DNA of 55,751 nucleotides from a candidate division WOR-1 bacterium RIFCSPLOWO2_02_FULL_46_20 (lineage in GTDB: Bacteria > Margulisbacteria > WOR-1 > O2-12-FULL-45-9). The stretch spans positions 1 through 55,751 of the forward strand of contig METP01000046.1 of the NCBI GenBank assembly GCA_001771365.1. The letters run 5' to 3'. Shown here piece by piece: positions 37,575-45,899 of this stretch. A program made the translations under genes and the position numbers. Numbering within the stretch: position 1 is the stretch's first letter; the number at the start of each line of letters is the position of its first letter. The notes under the pieces are model-generated. The model was not told where the DNA came from. It saw only the letters and a program-made list of their open reading frames with translations, and did not search any database.

Positions 37575-38402
37575 TTATATGGCCCCGCCTATGGCTTTGA
37601 CTTTTTCGTAAGTAAAGACCGGCCCGTCCTGGCAGCAGTAGGTGTTGCCAATCTGGCAATGGCCGCATTTACCCAAACCGCACTTCATGTGTCGCTCGAG
37701 TGAAATCAAAATTTGACGTTCGGGGATGTTTTTATCCAGGAGCTTCATAATAACGAATTTGTACATTATCGGCGGGCCAACTACTACCGCAAATGTCCGT
37801 TCCGAATCAAGCGTTACGCCAGGAATGAGCGAGGTGATCAGGCCGACGTTGCCCTTCCAGTCCGGATCGGCCTTATCAACCGTGCAATTGAAATTAACAT
37901 CCAGTCTTTCCTTCCAACCAGCTAACTCCTCGTGAAAGAGCATTTCTTTGGGGTTTCTGCAACCAAGTAAAATGTCGACCTTGCCAAAGTTTTTGCGGTT
38001 GCCTATTACAAAATTGATTAGCGAGCGCAGAGGGACAATGCCCAAACCGCCGGCGACAAAAAGAAGATCATTACCCTCTAAAATTCTGACCGGGAAGCCC
38101 TGACCAAAAGGGCCGCGGATGCCGACCTCGTCTCCGGCTTTCAATTTGTGCAGCGCTCCGGTTAATTTTCCGACCTTTCTGACAACCAGCTCAAAAGAAC
38201 CTTGTTTAGTAGGGGAAGAGGAGACAGAGAGAGGAGCTTCGCCAATACCTAAAAGAGAGACTTCTACAAATTGGCCCGGGGCATGGCTTAAGTCCTCTCC
38301 CGGCAGTGCAATTTCAAACATCTTTTCCATGGATGTCATCTGTTTAACGCTTAGTATCTTGCCTATTTTAATTTGGTAAGGCGATTTTGTATTCATATTC
38401 AA
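37575..38402 (-). CDS. hydrogenase gamma subunit, FAD/NAD(P)-binding oxidoreductase
   Basis: GIRGPFGQGFP; VAGGLGIVPLRSLI; C-terminal 2Fe-2S-type ERHMKCGLGKCGHCQIG..YCCQDGPVFTY. Confidence 0.92.
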   Translation of the reverse strand: MNMNTKSPYQIKIGKILSVKQMTSMEKMFEIALPGEDLSHAPGQFVEVSLLGIGEAPLSVSSSPTKQGSFELVVRKVGKLTGALHKLKAGDEVGIRGPFGQGFPVRILEGNDLLFVAGGLGIVPLRSLINFVIGNRKNFGKVDILLGCRNPKEMLFHEELAGWKERLDVNFNCTVDKADPDWKGNVGLITSLIPGVTLDSERTFAVVVGPPIMYKFVIMKLLDKNIPERQILISLERHMKCGLGKCGHCQIGNTYCCQDGPVFTYEKVKAIGGAI

Positions 38403-39493
38403 AATGTTGCCGGCTTTTCGGCAATGGTACTTTGGCGGCCGGCGTTTGGGTTCTCCATCCCCTGTTCTTTAATTAAACTTACCAGGGTTTCTTTTAAATC
38501 TATTTTGGCCATACAGGCTCTGCTACAACGGCCGCAACCTGTGCAGAAAAACCGGGAAAATTTTTCTATCGGAAACCTAAATTTTCGGTAATAGCGATGT
38601 CTTTGGCGAGCGCCGCGCTCTTTACGGAAGTTTTCTCCCCCGGCGACTTTGGCAAAGGTTTCATTTTGACACGAATCCCATTGGCGGTAGCGGCGGCCGG
38701 TTGTTAAATCAAGATTGGGTTCGTCGATAACATCAAAGCAATAGCAGCTTGGGCAGACATTGGTGCAATTGCCGCAAGCCACACATCTTTTGTCTAAATC
38801 AGCCCAAACTTTACTTTGATATGATTTGTCAAATAATTCGGGGATTTTTTCGTGTTCAATCGGGATCTCGTTTTTCTCAAAGATCTCTCTTTTTTTCTGC
38901 CGTAATCGTTCCAGGGCGGCCAGGTCGGCTTTAGCTGCCAGGCTGAAAAGGTGTGATCGTTCGATGATTTTCTCACCCGCAGGAGTATTGACATGGAGAA
39001 TAAATTTGTCTCCCAGATTGGTCATAAACAGGTCGTAACCTCCGTTGGGGGTATGGTTGTGAACTAATCTGCAGCTGGCGAATCTGTCACAATAAGCATT
39101 GCATTCATAGCCAATGATGGTGATAGCATTTTTGCGGGCAAGATAGTTTTGATCTTTTGGTTTTTCAGAAAAAACCATGTTTAGGCATTGGATGCCGGCT
39201 AAATCACAGGTATGGACACCAAAGAGCGCTACTTTTTCGTGTTCAACCACCGGATCCATGTTTTGGCCTTGGGTTGTGTCGTAGGTGGCCAGGGTTTCGC
39301 GTTGGGGCATAAAGTATTTTTTAGGTGGGAGGGTGGTGGGGATATAATTAAGCGTTGCCTGGATCCCATTCTTAATTTCGGTAAAAGCGTAATTATTTAA
39401 TCCTTGCGCAACCGGAGCAACCACTTTTTGCTCCCGAGCTAAAAAGCTGATAAGATCATTAAGCTGGTTTTTGTTAAGCAGGTTATATTGCAT
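38399..39493 (-). CDS. hydrogenase beta subunit, 4Fe-4S dicluster protein
   Basis: CVACGNCTNVCPSCYC and CTGCGRCSRACMAKIDLKE; start assigned to MQYNLL (39493) because upstream in-frame region is promoter/operator. Confidence 0.9.
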   Translation of the reverse strand: MQYNLLNKNQLNDLISFLAREQKVVAPVAQGLNNYAFTEIKNGIQATLNYIPTTLPPKKYFMPQRETLATYDTTQGQNMDPVVEHEKVALFGVHTCDLAGIQCLNMVFSEKPKDQNYLARKNAITIIGYECNAYCDRFASCRLVHNHTPNGGYDLFMTNLGDKFILHVNTPAGEKIIERSHLFSLAAKADLAALERLRQKKREIFEKNEIPIEHEKIPELFDKSYQSKVWADLDKRCVACGNCTNVCPSCYCFDVIDEPNLDLTTGRRYRQWDSCQNETFAKVAGGENFRKERGARQRHRYYRKFRFPIEKFSRFFCTGCGRCSRACMAKIDLKETLVSLIKEQGMENPNAGRQSTIAEKPATF

Positions 39494-39510
39494 GTCTTGT
39501 CCCAGTCGTA

Positions 39511-39528
39511 TTGTGAAAACATTCACAA
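39511..39528. promoter_or_regulatory. Rex-type operator TTGTGAA-AACA-TTCACAA
   Basis: Perfect 7-bp inverted repeat with 4-nt spacer matching TTGTGAANNNNTTCACAA; overlaps predicted TSS of the hydrogenase operon. Confidence 0.75.
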
Positions 39529-39531
39529 TAT

Positions 39532-39560
39532 ATGTTACCGTCAAAACCTTTTCGTGTCAA
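39532..39560 (-). promoter_or_regulatory. hydrogenase operon promoter (TTGACA-N17-TAACAT)
   Basis: -35 complement at 39555-39560, -10 complement at 39532-39537. Confidence 0.55.
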
Positions 39561-39612
39561 TCCCATTCTATATTAAATTGCCCCTATAGTTCAACCCAAC
39601 CTTTGGGTCGGC

Positions 39613-39640
39613 TTGATATTTTGGTTTTATCTGGTAAAAT
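39613..39640 (+). promoter_or_regulatory. divergent promoter (TTGATA-N16-TAAAAT)
   Basis: -10 ends 9 nt before ATG 39650. Confidence 0.5.
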
Positions 39641-39649
39641 GGAGAGACT

Positions 39650-39853
39650 ATGGGTGAAGAAAATAAGCCAATTACAAAGGACATGACGGTTAACGATGCG
39701 CTAAAGCTAAAGCCCCAGATCGCCGGTATTTTAATGTCTAAGGGGATGCACTGCCTGGGCTGTACCGTTGCTCAAGGCGAAACCGTTGGTCAGGCCGCGG
39801 AAGTGCATGGCCAGGATGCGGATCAGCTGGTTAGAGAATTAAACGAGGCTTAA
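39650..39853 (+). CDS. DUF1858 domain protein (hybrid-cluster-associated redox disulfide domain)
   Basis: DMTVNDALKLKPQIAGILMSKGMHCLGCTVAQGETVGQAA. Confidence 0.88.
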   Translation: MGEENKPITKDMTVNDALKLKPQIAGILMSKGMHCLGCTVAQGETVGQAAEVHGQDADQLVRELNEA

Positions 39854-39858
39854 TTATT

Positions 39859-40095
39859 ATGTCATCATGGCACTGTCCTATATGCGAAAACAAGATTGAT
39901 CTCCGGCATCAACCCCAAAAGGGCGAGAGGATCACCTGTCAAAACTGCTACGCTCAATTGGCTTTTTATGAGCATAAGCATAAGATTGTTATAGGCTGCG
40001 CTATTTGTAAAGAATCGATTTTTGATCCGACTGGCTGTGGCGAATGTGAGCGGCGCCATGAGAAGAAAAGAATCCTGGAAGAGGGGCGGCTATGA
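39859..40095 (+). CDS. small double zinc-ribbon protein
   Basis: Four CxxC motifs (CPIC, CQNC, CAIC, CGEC); N-terminal half LysW-like. Confidence 0.65.
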   Translation: MSSWHCPICENKIDLRHQPQKGERITCQNCYAQLAFYEHKHKIVIGCAICKESIFDPTGCGECERRHEKKRILEEGRL

Positions 40096-40328
40096 GTAAA
40101 ATTGTTAAGATATATTCCACTCCCATCTGTCCTTATTGTAAAATGGCCAAGCAATATCTTACGGAAAACAACATTCCCTTTGAAGACGTCGATGTTGCCT
40201 CAAATCAGACAGCGACCCGGGAGATGATCTCAAAATCAAGCCAAATGGGGGTTCCCGTCTTTGATATTGATGGCCAGATCATTGTTGGATTTGATAAAAC
40301 AAAAATCAAACAGCTTTTGGGAATTTAA
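40092..40328 (+). CDS. glutaredoxin-like protein
   Basis: KIYSTPICPYCKMAKQYL...GVPVFDIDGQIIVGFD. Confidence 0.92.
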   Translation: MSKIVKIYSTPICPYCKMAKQYLTENNIPFEDVDVASNQTATREMISKSSQMGVPVFDIDGQIIVGFDKTKIKQLLGI

Positions 40329-40339
40329 GGAGTAATTAA

Positions 40340-40516
40340 ATGGCAGTTACGATTGATCAAGGGTTATGTTCTGGCTGTGGTATTTGTGTGGACCTTTGTC
40401 CCGAGATTTTTGGTTGGGGAGCAGACAATAAGGCGATTGTTATCAAGCAAGAGAGGGAAGATTCCAATATTGAAGAAGTAGCTGACCAATGTCCAACCGA
40501 GGCAATTGAAGTTTAG
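40340..40516 (+). CDS. ferredoxin (58 aa), not in supplied ORF track
   Basis: MAVTIDQGLCSGCGICVDLCPEIFGWGADNKAIVIKQEREDSNIEEVADQCPTEAIEV; SD aaggag; overlaps next GTG by 1 nt. Confidence 0.9.
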   Translation: MAVTIDQGLCSGCGICVDLCPEIFGWGADNKAIVIKQEREDSNIEEVADQCPTEAIEV

Positions 40517-41844
40517 TGAATTTTCCTAGAAAATTAGCTTATAGTTTTGGTGCTATAGCTACTACCCTGTCTTATCAGGCCTTTGCCACGTATATTATCT
40601 TCTTTTACGTTGATATTGTGAAACTCCCGGCTTATCTGGCGGCTATTGCCATGATGATCTATGCGGTTTGGAATGCTATTAATGATCCTTTGGTTGGCTA
40701 TCTTTCTGACCATACGCACTCCAAGTGGGGCAGGAGAATCCCCTACATTGCTTTTGGCGCTATTCCGTTTGGCCTAGTCTATTTCTTTCTTTGGATCCCT
40801 CCTTTTACTGATATTGGCCAGGTTATCCCGCTTTTTCTATATTTTCTTTTCTGTATTTGTTTTTTTGACGGTTTTTATACAATTACCGTTCTTAATTGGT
40901 CCTCGCTTTATCCAGAGATGTTTCCCAGCTTAAAGGAACGTTCTCAGGTTAGTGCTTTTAGACAAACTTTTGGAATGTTGGGGTTGCTTCTGGGCATCGC
41001 TGTTCCTCCAATTATCTATGGCGCGGTGGGGTGGGGGATGATGGGCGCTATCTTTGGGGCAATTATCTCTTTTTCATTATTGATTTCTCTTTGGGGGAGC
41101 AAAGAGCATGCTGTATACAGCAAGGAAAAGCAGTTGGCTCTGTGGCCCTCTATTAAGGCGACTTTTAAAAATCGCTCCTTTTTAACTTTTGTCTTTTCAA
41201 ATTTATTTGTACAATACACATTTATCATGGTTTTGGCGTCGATCCCATTTTTTGCTAAATATGTTTTAGATATCGGTTCTTATGAGACCGCGGCAATTTT
41301 AGCGGCAGCCCTTGTTGCGGCCATTCCCATGTTGTATCTTTGGGAGTTTTTTACCAATCGGTTTGGGGCCAAGGAATGTTTTATGGCCAGCATTATGCTG
41401 ATGGGGGCTTCTTTAATCCCCTTATTTTTTGTTCAGACTTTTTTGGCCTGTCTTATCAGCGCTGTATTTATTGGTATCGGTTTAGCCGGCTTTATTTTAA
41501 TTGCTGATATTATTATTTCAGAAGTAATTGACGAAGATGAGACAAAAACCGGTACGCGCAGGGAAGGTATCTATTTTGGCGTCAACACTTTTGTGGCACG
41601 TTTTGCCATTGCCTTAGAAGCAGCCAGTATGGGTTTAATCTTTTCCCTGACGGGATATAATCCATATGTGTATACTCAGCCGGCATCGTTTTTATCCGGG
41701 CTCAGGTGGCTCATCGCCGGTTTTCCGCTTGTGGCGCTGATTTTTGCTTTTGTGATATTATGGTTTTTCCCGTTGTCCGGCAGGAGGCTGGAAAAGATGG
41801 AAGCTAATGTTGAAAAAATTCATATTAAAAAGGGGGTGAATTAG
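40516..41844 (+). CDS. GPH-type MFS sugar/cation symporter-like transporter
   Basis: 12-TM protein, NDPLVGYLSDHTHSKWGRRIPYI motif. Confidence 0.88.
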   Translation: MNFPRKLAYSFGAIATTLSYQAFATYIIFFYVDIVKLPAYLAAIAMMIYAVWNAINDPLVGYLSDHTHSKWGRRIPYIAFGAIPFGLVYFFLWIPPFTDIGQVIPLFLYFLFCICFFDGFYTITVLNWSSLYPEMFPSLKERSQVSAFRQTFGMLGLLLGIAVPPIIYGAVGWGMMGAIFGAIISFSLLISLWGSKEHAVYSKEKQLALWPSIKATFKNRSFLTFVFSNLFVQYTFIMVLASIPFFAKYVLDIGSYETAAILAAALVAAIPMLYLWEFFTNRFGAKECFMASIMLMGASLIPLFFVQTFLACLISAVFIGIGLAGFILIADIIISEVIDEDETKTGTRREGIYFGVNTFVARFAIALEAASMGLIFSLTGYNPYVYTQPASFLSGLRWLIAGFPLVALIFAFVILWFFPLSGRRLEKMEANVEKIHIKKGVN

Positions 41845-42033
41845 ATGGCAGCTGGCCAAAAAGCGGTAATTAACGAAGAACTTTGCACGGGTTGTGGAAT
41901 CTGTGTTGATGTCTGCTCACAAAAAGTGTTGGAAATGGTTGATGATGTTGCGAAGCTGGTGAAGCCCGAGGCTTGTGACGGAAACGGCGAATGCGTAGAA
42001 GCTTGTCCCGTTGCGTGTATCTCTCTTAAATAA
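41845..42033 (+). CDS. ferredoxin, 2[4Fe-4S]-like
   Basis: NEELCTGCGICVDVCSQKVLEMV...CDGNGECVEACPVACISLK. Confidence 0.9.
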   Translation: MAAGQKAVINEELCTGCGICVDVCSQKVLEMVDDVAKLVKPEACDGNGECVEACPVACISLK

Positions 42034-42041
42034 TATCTTTG

Positions 42042-42097
42042 CCCCTACTTGCCTGCCCGCCTCGGCGGGCCTGCCGGTGGGTAGGGGGTTTTCTTTT
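42042..42097 (+). terminator. rho-independent terminator with nested palindrome
   Basis: Outer stem CCCCTAC/GTAGGGG, inner CCCGCCTCGGCGGG, followed by gttttctttt. Confidence 0.7.
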
Positions 42098-42102
42098 AGC
42101 CT

Positions 42103-42233
42103 CTGTCGTAATCACGACACTTATTAGCCGACGACTAACGGCTTACAACTGACAACCACCTCCAATTTGCCTGTTATTATAATAAAAAATAGTTTTTTAT
42201 TGTCGGTTGATAGATGGTAATTAAATTGCTACC
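42103..42233. repeat. structured intergenic element, copy 2
   Basis: CTGTCGTAATCACGACACTTATTA ... TTATTATAATAAAAAATAGTTTTTTATTGTCGGTTGATAG ... GGTAATTAAATTGCTACC; aligns with 7604-7784. Confidence 0.75.
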
Positions 42234-42244
42234 TATGATGTGGT

Positions 42245-42613
42245 ATGGGATTAGAAAGTTATCAACTAGGTAAACAAGGTGAAGAGATTGCGGAAAAGTA
42301 TCTACTTCAGCAAGGCTATGAGATCCTCGAAAGGAATTTCCATTCGCAACAGGGTGAAATAGATATAATAGCCAAGCATAAGGGTTTCTTGATTTTTGTT
42401 GAGGTCAAAAGTTATTCTTATAGAAGTTATGGTTCTCCGGTTGGTGCGGTAGGAAAAGGCAAAAAACAGAGTATCATCCACGCGGCTCAAGCCTACCTGT
42501 ATAAAGACAAGATTAAGAACATATATTCTCGTTTTGATGTGCTGACTATTTATAGAAAGTACGATGGCCAGACAATAATTGAACACTACAAGGATGCCTT
42601 TTATGTTAGTTAA
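42245..42613 (+). CDS. yraN: YraN family (UPF0102) endonuclease-like protein
   Basis: GEEIAEKYLLQQGYEILERNFHSQQGEIDIIAKHKGFLIFVEVKS. Confidence 0.95.
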   Translation: MGLESYQLGKQGEEIAEKYLLQQGYEILERNFHSQQGEIDIIAKHKGFLIFVEVKSYSYRSYGSPVGAVGKGKKQSIIHAAQAYLYKDKIKNIYSRFDVLTIYRKYDGQTIIEHYKDAFYVS

Positions 42614-44141
42614 GATTGCCAGTGCGGCGGTTTTGGGATTAGAGGCATATCAGATAGAGGTAGAAGTAGATTCCAGCAAGCGTTTGCCTGGACAGTCAAT
42701 TGTCGGCCTGCCAGACGCGGCGGTCAAGGAATCACGCGACCGGGTGCGAGCGGCGATTGAAAATTCCGGTTTCGAGTTTCCGCCTGGATATTTCACTATT
42801 AATTTAGCGCCTGCGGATACAAAAAAAGAGGGTCCGCTTTATGATCTGCCCATTGCCCTGGGGATGCTGGCGGTTTCAGAGCAGGTGCCGATAAATAATT
42901 TAAACGGAGAAGTTATTCTAGGTGAGCTTTCTTTAGATGGTACAGTTCGCCCCATTAATGGAGTGTTGGCTATCTGTTATTCCTTAGGCAAAAAGCAAAA
43001 GAAGATTCTTGTGCCAAGGGCCAATGCCGACGAGGCGGCTTTAGTAGGGCACCTCGAAGTTATCCCAATTAATTCATTGCGGGAAGCGGCAGGTTATCTG
43101 TCCGGTAAAATCAGTATCCCGCCTCACAAAGTAGACATAGAAGCACTTTTTCAGCATGAACCTGAATACGGCATTGATTTTGCCGATGTTAAGGGGCAAG
43201 GACATGTTAAACGGGCCTTGGAGGTAGCCGCAGCCGGCAGCCACAACATTATACTGGTTGGCCCGCCGGGTTCCGGGAAAACCATGCTAGCCAGACGCAT
43301 CCCCACAATTTTACCGCCACTTTCCCTCGACGAAGCGCTTGAAGTCACCAAACTATATTCAGTTGCCGGTTTACTTAATAGAAAAGGCGTTTTAATCACC
43401 GCGCGGCCGTTTCGCAGCCCTCATCACACAACTTCGGATATTGGCATTATTGGCGGGGGTCGGATCCCTCGGCCGGGAGAAGTCAGCTTAGCGAATCACG
43501 GGGTTTTATTTCTGGATGAGTTTCCTGAGTTTGATAGAAGTGTGCTTGAGGTTTTGCGCCAACCTTTAGAAGATAACAAAGTAACTATTTCTCGCGCCCA
43601 CTCTTCCTTAACCTATCCTGCCCAGTTTATGTTGGTCGCGGCCATGAATCCCTGTCCCTGCGGCCGGCTGTATGATTTAAAACAGAATTGTACTTGTTCT
43701 CCTAGTCAGGTACAGCGTTACTGGAAAAAACTTTCAGGGCCGCTTCTGGATCGCATTGATATTCAATTAGAGGTCCCCCGGCTGAAAACAGATGAACTTT
43801 CAACTATGCAGCCTGGGGAGACCTCTATGATTATACGAAAACGCGTCAAGGCTGCCAGAAATATCCAGATAGAGAGGTTTAAGACAAGTGATATTTACTC
43901 AAATGCCCATATGAGTTCCAAGCAGGTTAAGCAATGTTGTGTCTTAGATAAGGAGGCAGAAGCTATTCTTAAAACAGCCATCGTTCATCTGAAGTTGAGT
44001 GCCAGAGCTTATGACAAGATTCTTAAGGTTTCGCGAACCATAGCTGATCTCGAAAGTTCAGAAAGCATTAAAGCCCAGCATATTGCCGAGGCAACGCAAT
44101 ACCGTTCGCTCGATAGAAACCCTTCGACAGGCTCAGGGTAA
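42603..44141 (+). CDS. comM: YifB/ComM family Mg chelatase-like AAA ATPase
   Basis: MLVKIASAAVLGLEAYQIEVEVD; GPPGSGKTMLARRIPTILPPL; FRSPHHTTSD; C-term ends in palindrome-derived NPSTGSG. Confidence 0.95.
   Translation: MLVKIASAAVLGLEAYQIEVEVDSSKRLPGQSIVGLPDAAVKESRDRVRAAIENSGFEFPPGYFTINLAPADTKKEGPLYDLPIALGMLAVSEQVPINNLNGEVILGELSLDGTVRPINGVLAICYSLGKKQKKILVPRANADEAALVGHLEVIPINSLREAAGYLSGKISIPPHKVDIEALFQHEPEYGIDFADVKGQGHVKRALEVAAAGSHNIILVGPPGSGKTMLARRIPTILPPLSLDEALEVTKLYSVAGLLNRKGVLITARPFRSPHHTTSDIGIIGGGRIPRPGEVSLANHGVLFLDEFPEFDRSVLEVLRQPLEDNKVTISRAHSSLTYPAQFMLVAAMNPCPCGRLYDLKQNCTCSPSQVQRYWKKLSGPLLDRIDIQLEVPRLKTDELSTMQPGETSMIIRKRVKAARNIQIERFKTSDIYSNAHMSSKQVKQCCVLDKEAEAILKTAIVHLKLSARAYDKILKVSRTIADLESSESIKAQHIAEATQYRSLDRNPSTGSG
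44120..44138. repeat. palindromic element CCCTTCGACAGGCTCAGGG at comM 3' end
   Basis: Direct reading; supplies the terminal codons before TAA. Confidence 0.7.
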
Positions 44142-44157
44142 AAGGAGGTGAGGTCTA

Positions 44158-44289
44158 GTGTATCGCGTGGTTTATCAGTTACCCTTCAATACAATCCGAG
44201 AAATTTATATGAAAACCGATGAGTTGCAAGCTTGGTTGCGCTGGCATTGGCTGAAGGAACGTATTATTAGCTACGAAAAAATGTTCTAA
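44158..44289 (+). CDS. small protein (43 aa: MYRVVYQLPFNTIREIYMKTDELQAWLRWHWLKERIISYEKMF)
   Basis: Near-perfect SD aaaggaggtga, 7-nt spacing to GTG; not in ORF track (<60 aa); 4-bp stop overlap with convergent gene. Confidence 0.6.
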   Translation: MYRVVYQLPFNTIREIYMKTDELQAWLRWHWLKERIISYEKMF

Positions 44290-45626
44290 AGCTTAATCTT
44301 GGCGCCGTGTTTGATTTTGTTGAGGACTAGTCCGGAGAGCAGTTTGGGATAGAAATAAGTTGATTTCTGTGGCATTTTTTCGAGTTTACTGGCCACAGCG
44401 GTTATTTCTTCAATCTTAGTGGCATTTAAGAAAAAAGCAATCTGGCAGCCTTCGTCATCTACCAGTTTTACGGCTTTTTCATCGTCTTTAACGTAAACAA
44501 TCTTATCTTCGATTTGTTGGGCGATGCCAAGGATACGATCAAAAATAGTGTGGAGCAGGATATTAACGTCCAGATTTTTCCAGGCCTTTGGTTTATCTTC
44601 TTCCATTATCTCTTCGATAATCTTTTCATCTCTCAGAATTAATAAATAGTAACGGTATTTGCCCAAGTAGATCCCAAAGGCATGTTTTTCCAGTCCTTTT
44701 TTCTCCAGGTCATGCAATAGTTTTTTTCTGACGCTTACGGCTGATTTTTTGCCGGCTTTATACTCTTTTACGTCAAAAAACTGGCTTAAATCTTCAATAA
44801 ATCTGATAGGGTCAAAAAAGACCAGATTGCGCAGCACTCGATGAATGGGGAGGACGAGCAAGCCTTTATCCTCTAATGAGGTAAAATACATCATAATATG
44901 ATTATAAGCTTCTTCTTCTGAGAATTTTGTGTTTTTTGTCTTGAGTTCGTTCTTAAAACGCAGGGCGGCTTCATAACGGTGATGTCCATCGGCAATGAAG
45001 ATAGTCTTGTCTTTCATCTCTTTGATGATTTTGGTGATGGAGGGCTTGCGGTCGATTCTCCAGATGCTGTGGGTAACATTATCATTGTCGGAAACTTCAA
45101 TAATTGGCTTTCTTTTTGTGAACTTTTTAAGGACTTTGTTGATTTTACCTTTTTCGTCACTGTATAAAGCGAATATTGACTCAAGATTGGCAGAAGTGAC
45201 GCGCATAAGCTGGAGCCGATCGAGCCTGGCTTTTGGATGTGTGTTTTCGTGCGGGAAAACCTTGCCGCGACCCATATCTTCCAGGCGGAGCAGGCCGATA
45301 AAACCTAAGCGCAGATATTTTTTTCTGTTAAAACTAAAACGCTGCTCATAAACGTAAAAAACAGGTTTTTCGTCCTGCTCAAGGATTTTGTGGCGCAGCC
45401 AGCCATCCAAGAAAGCGGCCGCGCGGATATATCTGTTATTGTGCTCGCTATCGCCAGGAAATTCTTTGCCCAAAATGAGCCGAATATAGTTAAAGTCATG
45501 AATTTCATAGAAGTTGTCCTGTTCCTCGGGGCTGATAACGTCATAGGGCGGGGTAAAGACCTCGGTTATCTTTTTAACCTTGTCCTTGTTATACAGGATA
45601 CCTTCGAAAGGGAAAAGCCTAACCAT
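44286..45626 (-). CDS. DUF1015 family protein
   Basis: MVRLFPFEGILYNKDKVKKITEVFTPPYDVISPEEQ; IADGHHRYEAALRFKNE; start at internal ATG 9 nt downstream of TATAAT. Confidence 0.92.
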   Translation of the reverse strand: MVRLFPFEGILYNKDKVKKITEVFTPPYDVISPEEQDNFYEIHDFNYIRLILGKEFPGDSEHNNRYIRAAAFLDGWLRHKILEQDEKPVFYVYEQRFSFNRKKYLRLGFIGLLRLEDMGRGKVFPHENTHPKARLDRLQLMRVTSANLESIFALYSDEKGKINKVLKKFTKRKPIIEVSDNDNVTHSIWRIDRKPSITKIIKEMKDKTIFIADGHHRYEAALRFKNELKTKNTKFSEEEAYNHIMMYFTSLEDKGLLVLPIHRVLRNLVFFDPIRFIEDLSQFFDVKEYKAGKKSAVSVRKKLLHDLEKKGLEKHAFGIYLGKYRYYLLILRDEKIIEEIMEEDKPKAWKNLDVNILLHTIFDRILGIAQQIEDKIVYVKDDEKAVKLVDDEGCQIAFFLNATKIEEITAVASKLEKMPQKSTYFYPKLLSGLVLNKIKHGAKIKL

Positions 45627-45665
45627 GGTAGAATTATTATAGCATACCATGCTAAAATGGGCAAA

Positions 45666-45899
45666 ATGAACCTCCAGCAAAGTCTAAATGGTGACATCAA
45701 GAAATTCTTGGAAGTTTATCGATTTCTTTCTGCGGAAGGGAAGGGCCAATTTGAGGCGCAGATGGCTGGATCTATTAAGAATCATGACGAGAAGACCAAA
45801 AAATTGTACCAGTCCCTGCTTCAATCCGCCAAAGACGGCAAGTCCATTAGTGAAGCTATTGAGGCAATGGGGAAAGCGGAGCCTCCGGCCCAACCTTAG
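45666..45899 (+). CDS. hypothetical small protein (77-80 aa)
   Basis: MNLQQSLNGDIKKFLEVYRFLSAEGKGQFEAQMAGSIKNHDEKTKKLYQSLLQSAKDGKSISEAIEAMG; alternative ATG 45657; 3' end overlaps parB. Confidence 0.6.
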   Translation: MNLQQSLNGDIKKFLEVYRFLSAEGKGQFEAQMAGSIKNHDEKTKKLYQSLLQSAKDGKSISEAIEAMGKAEPPAQP

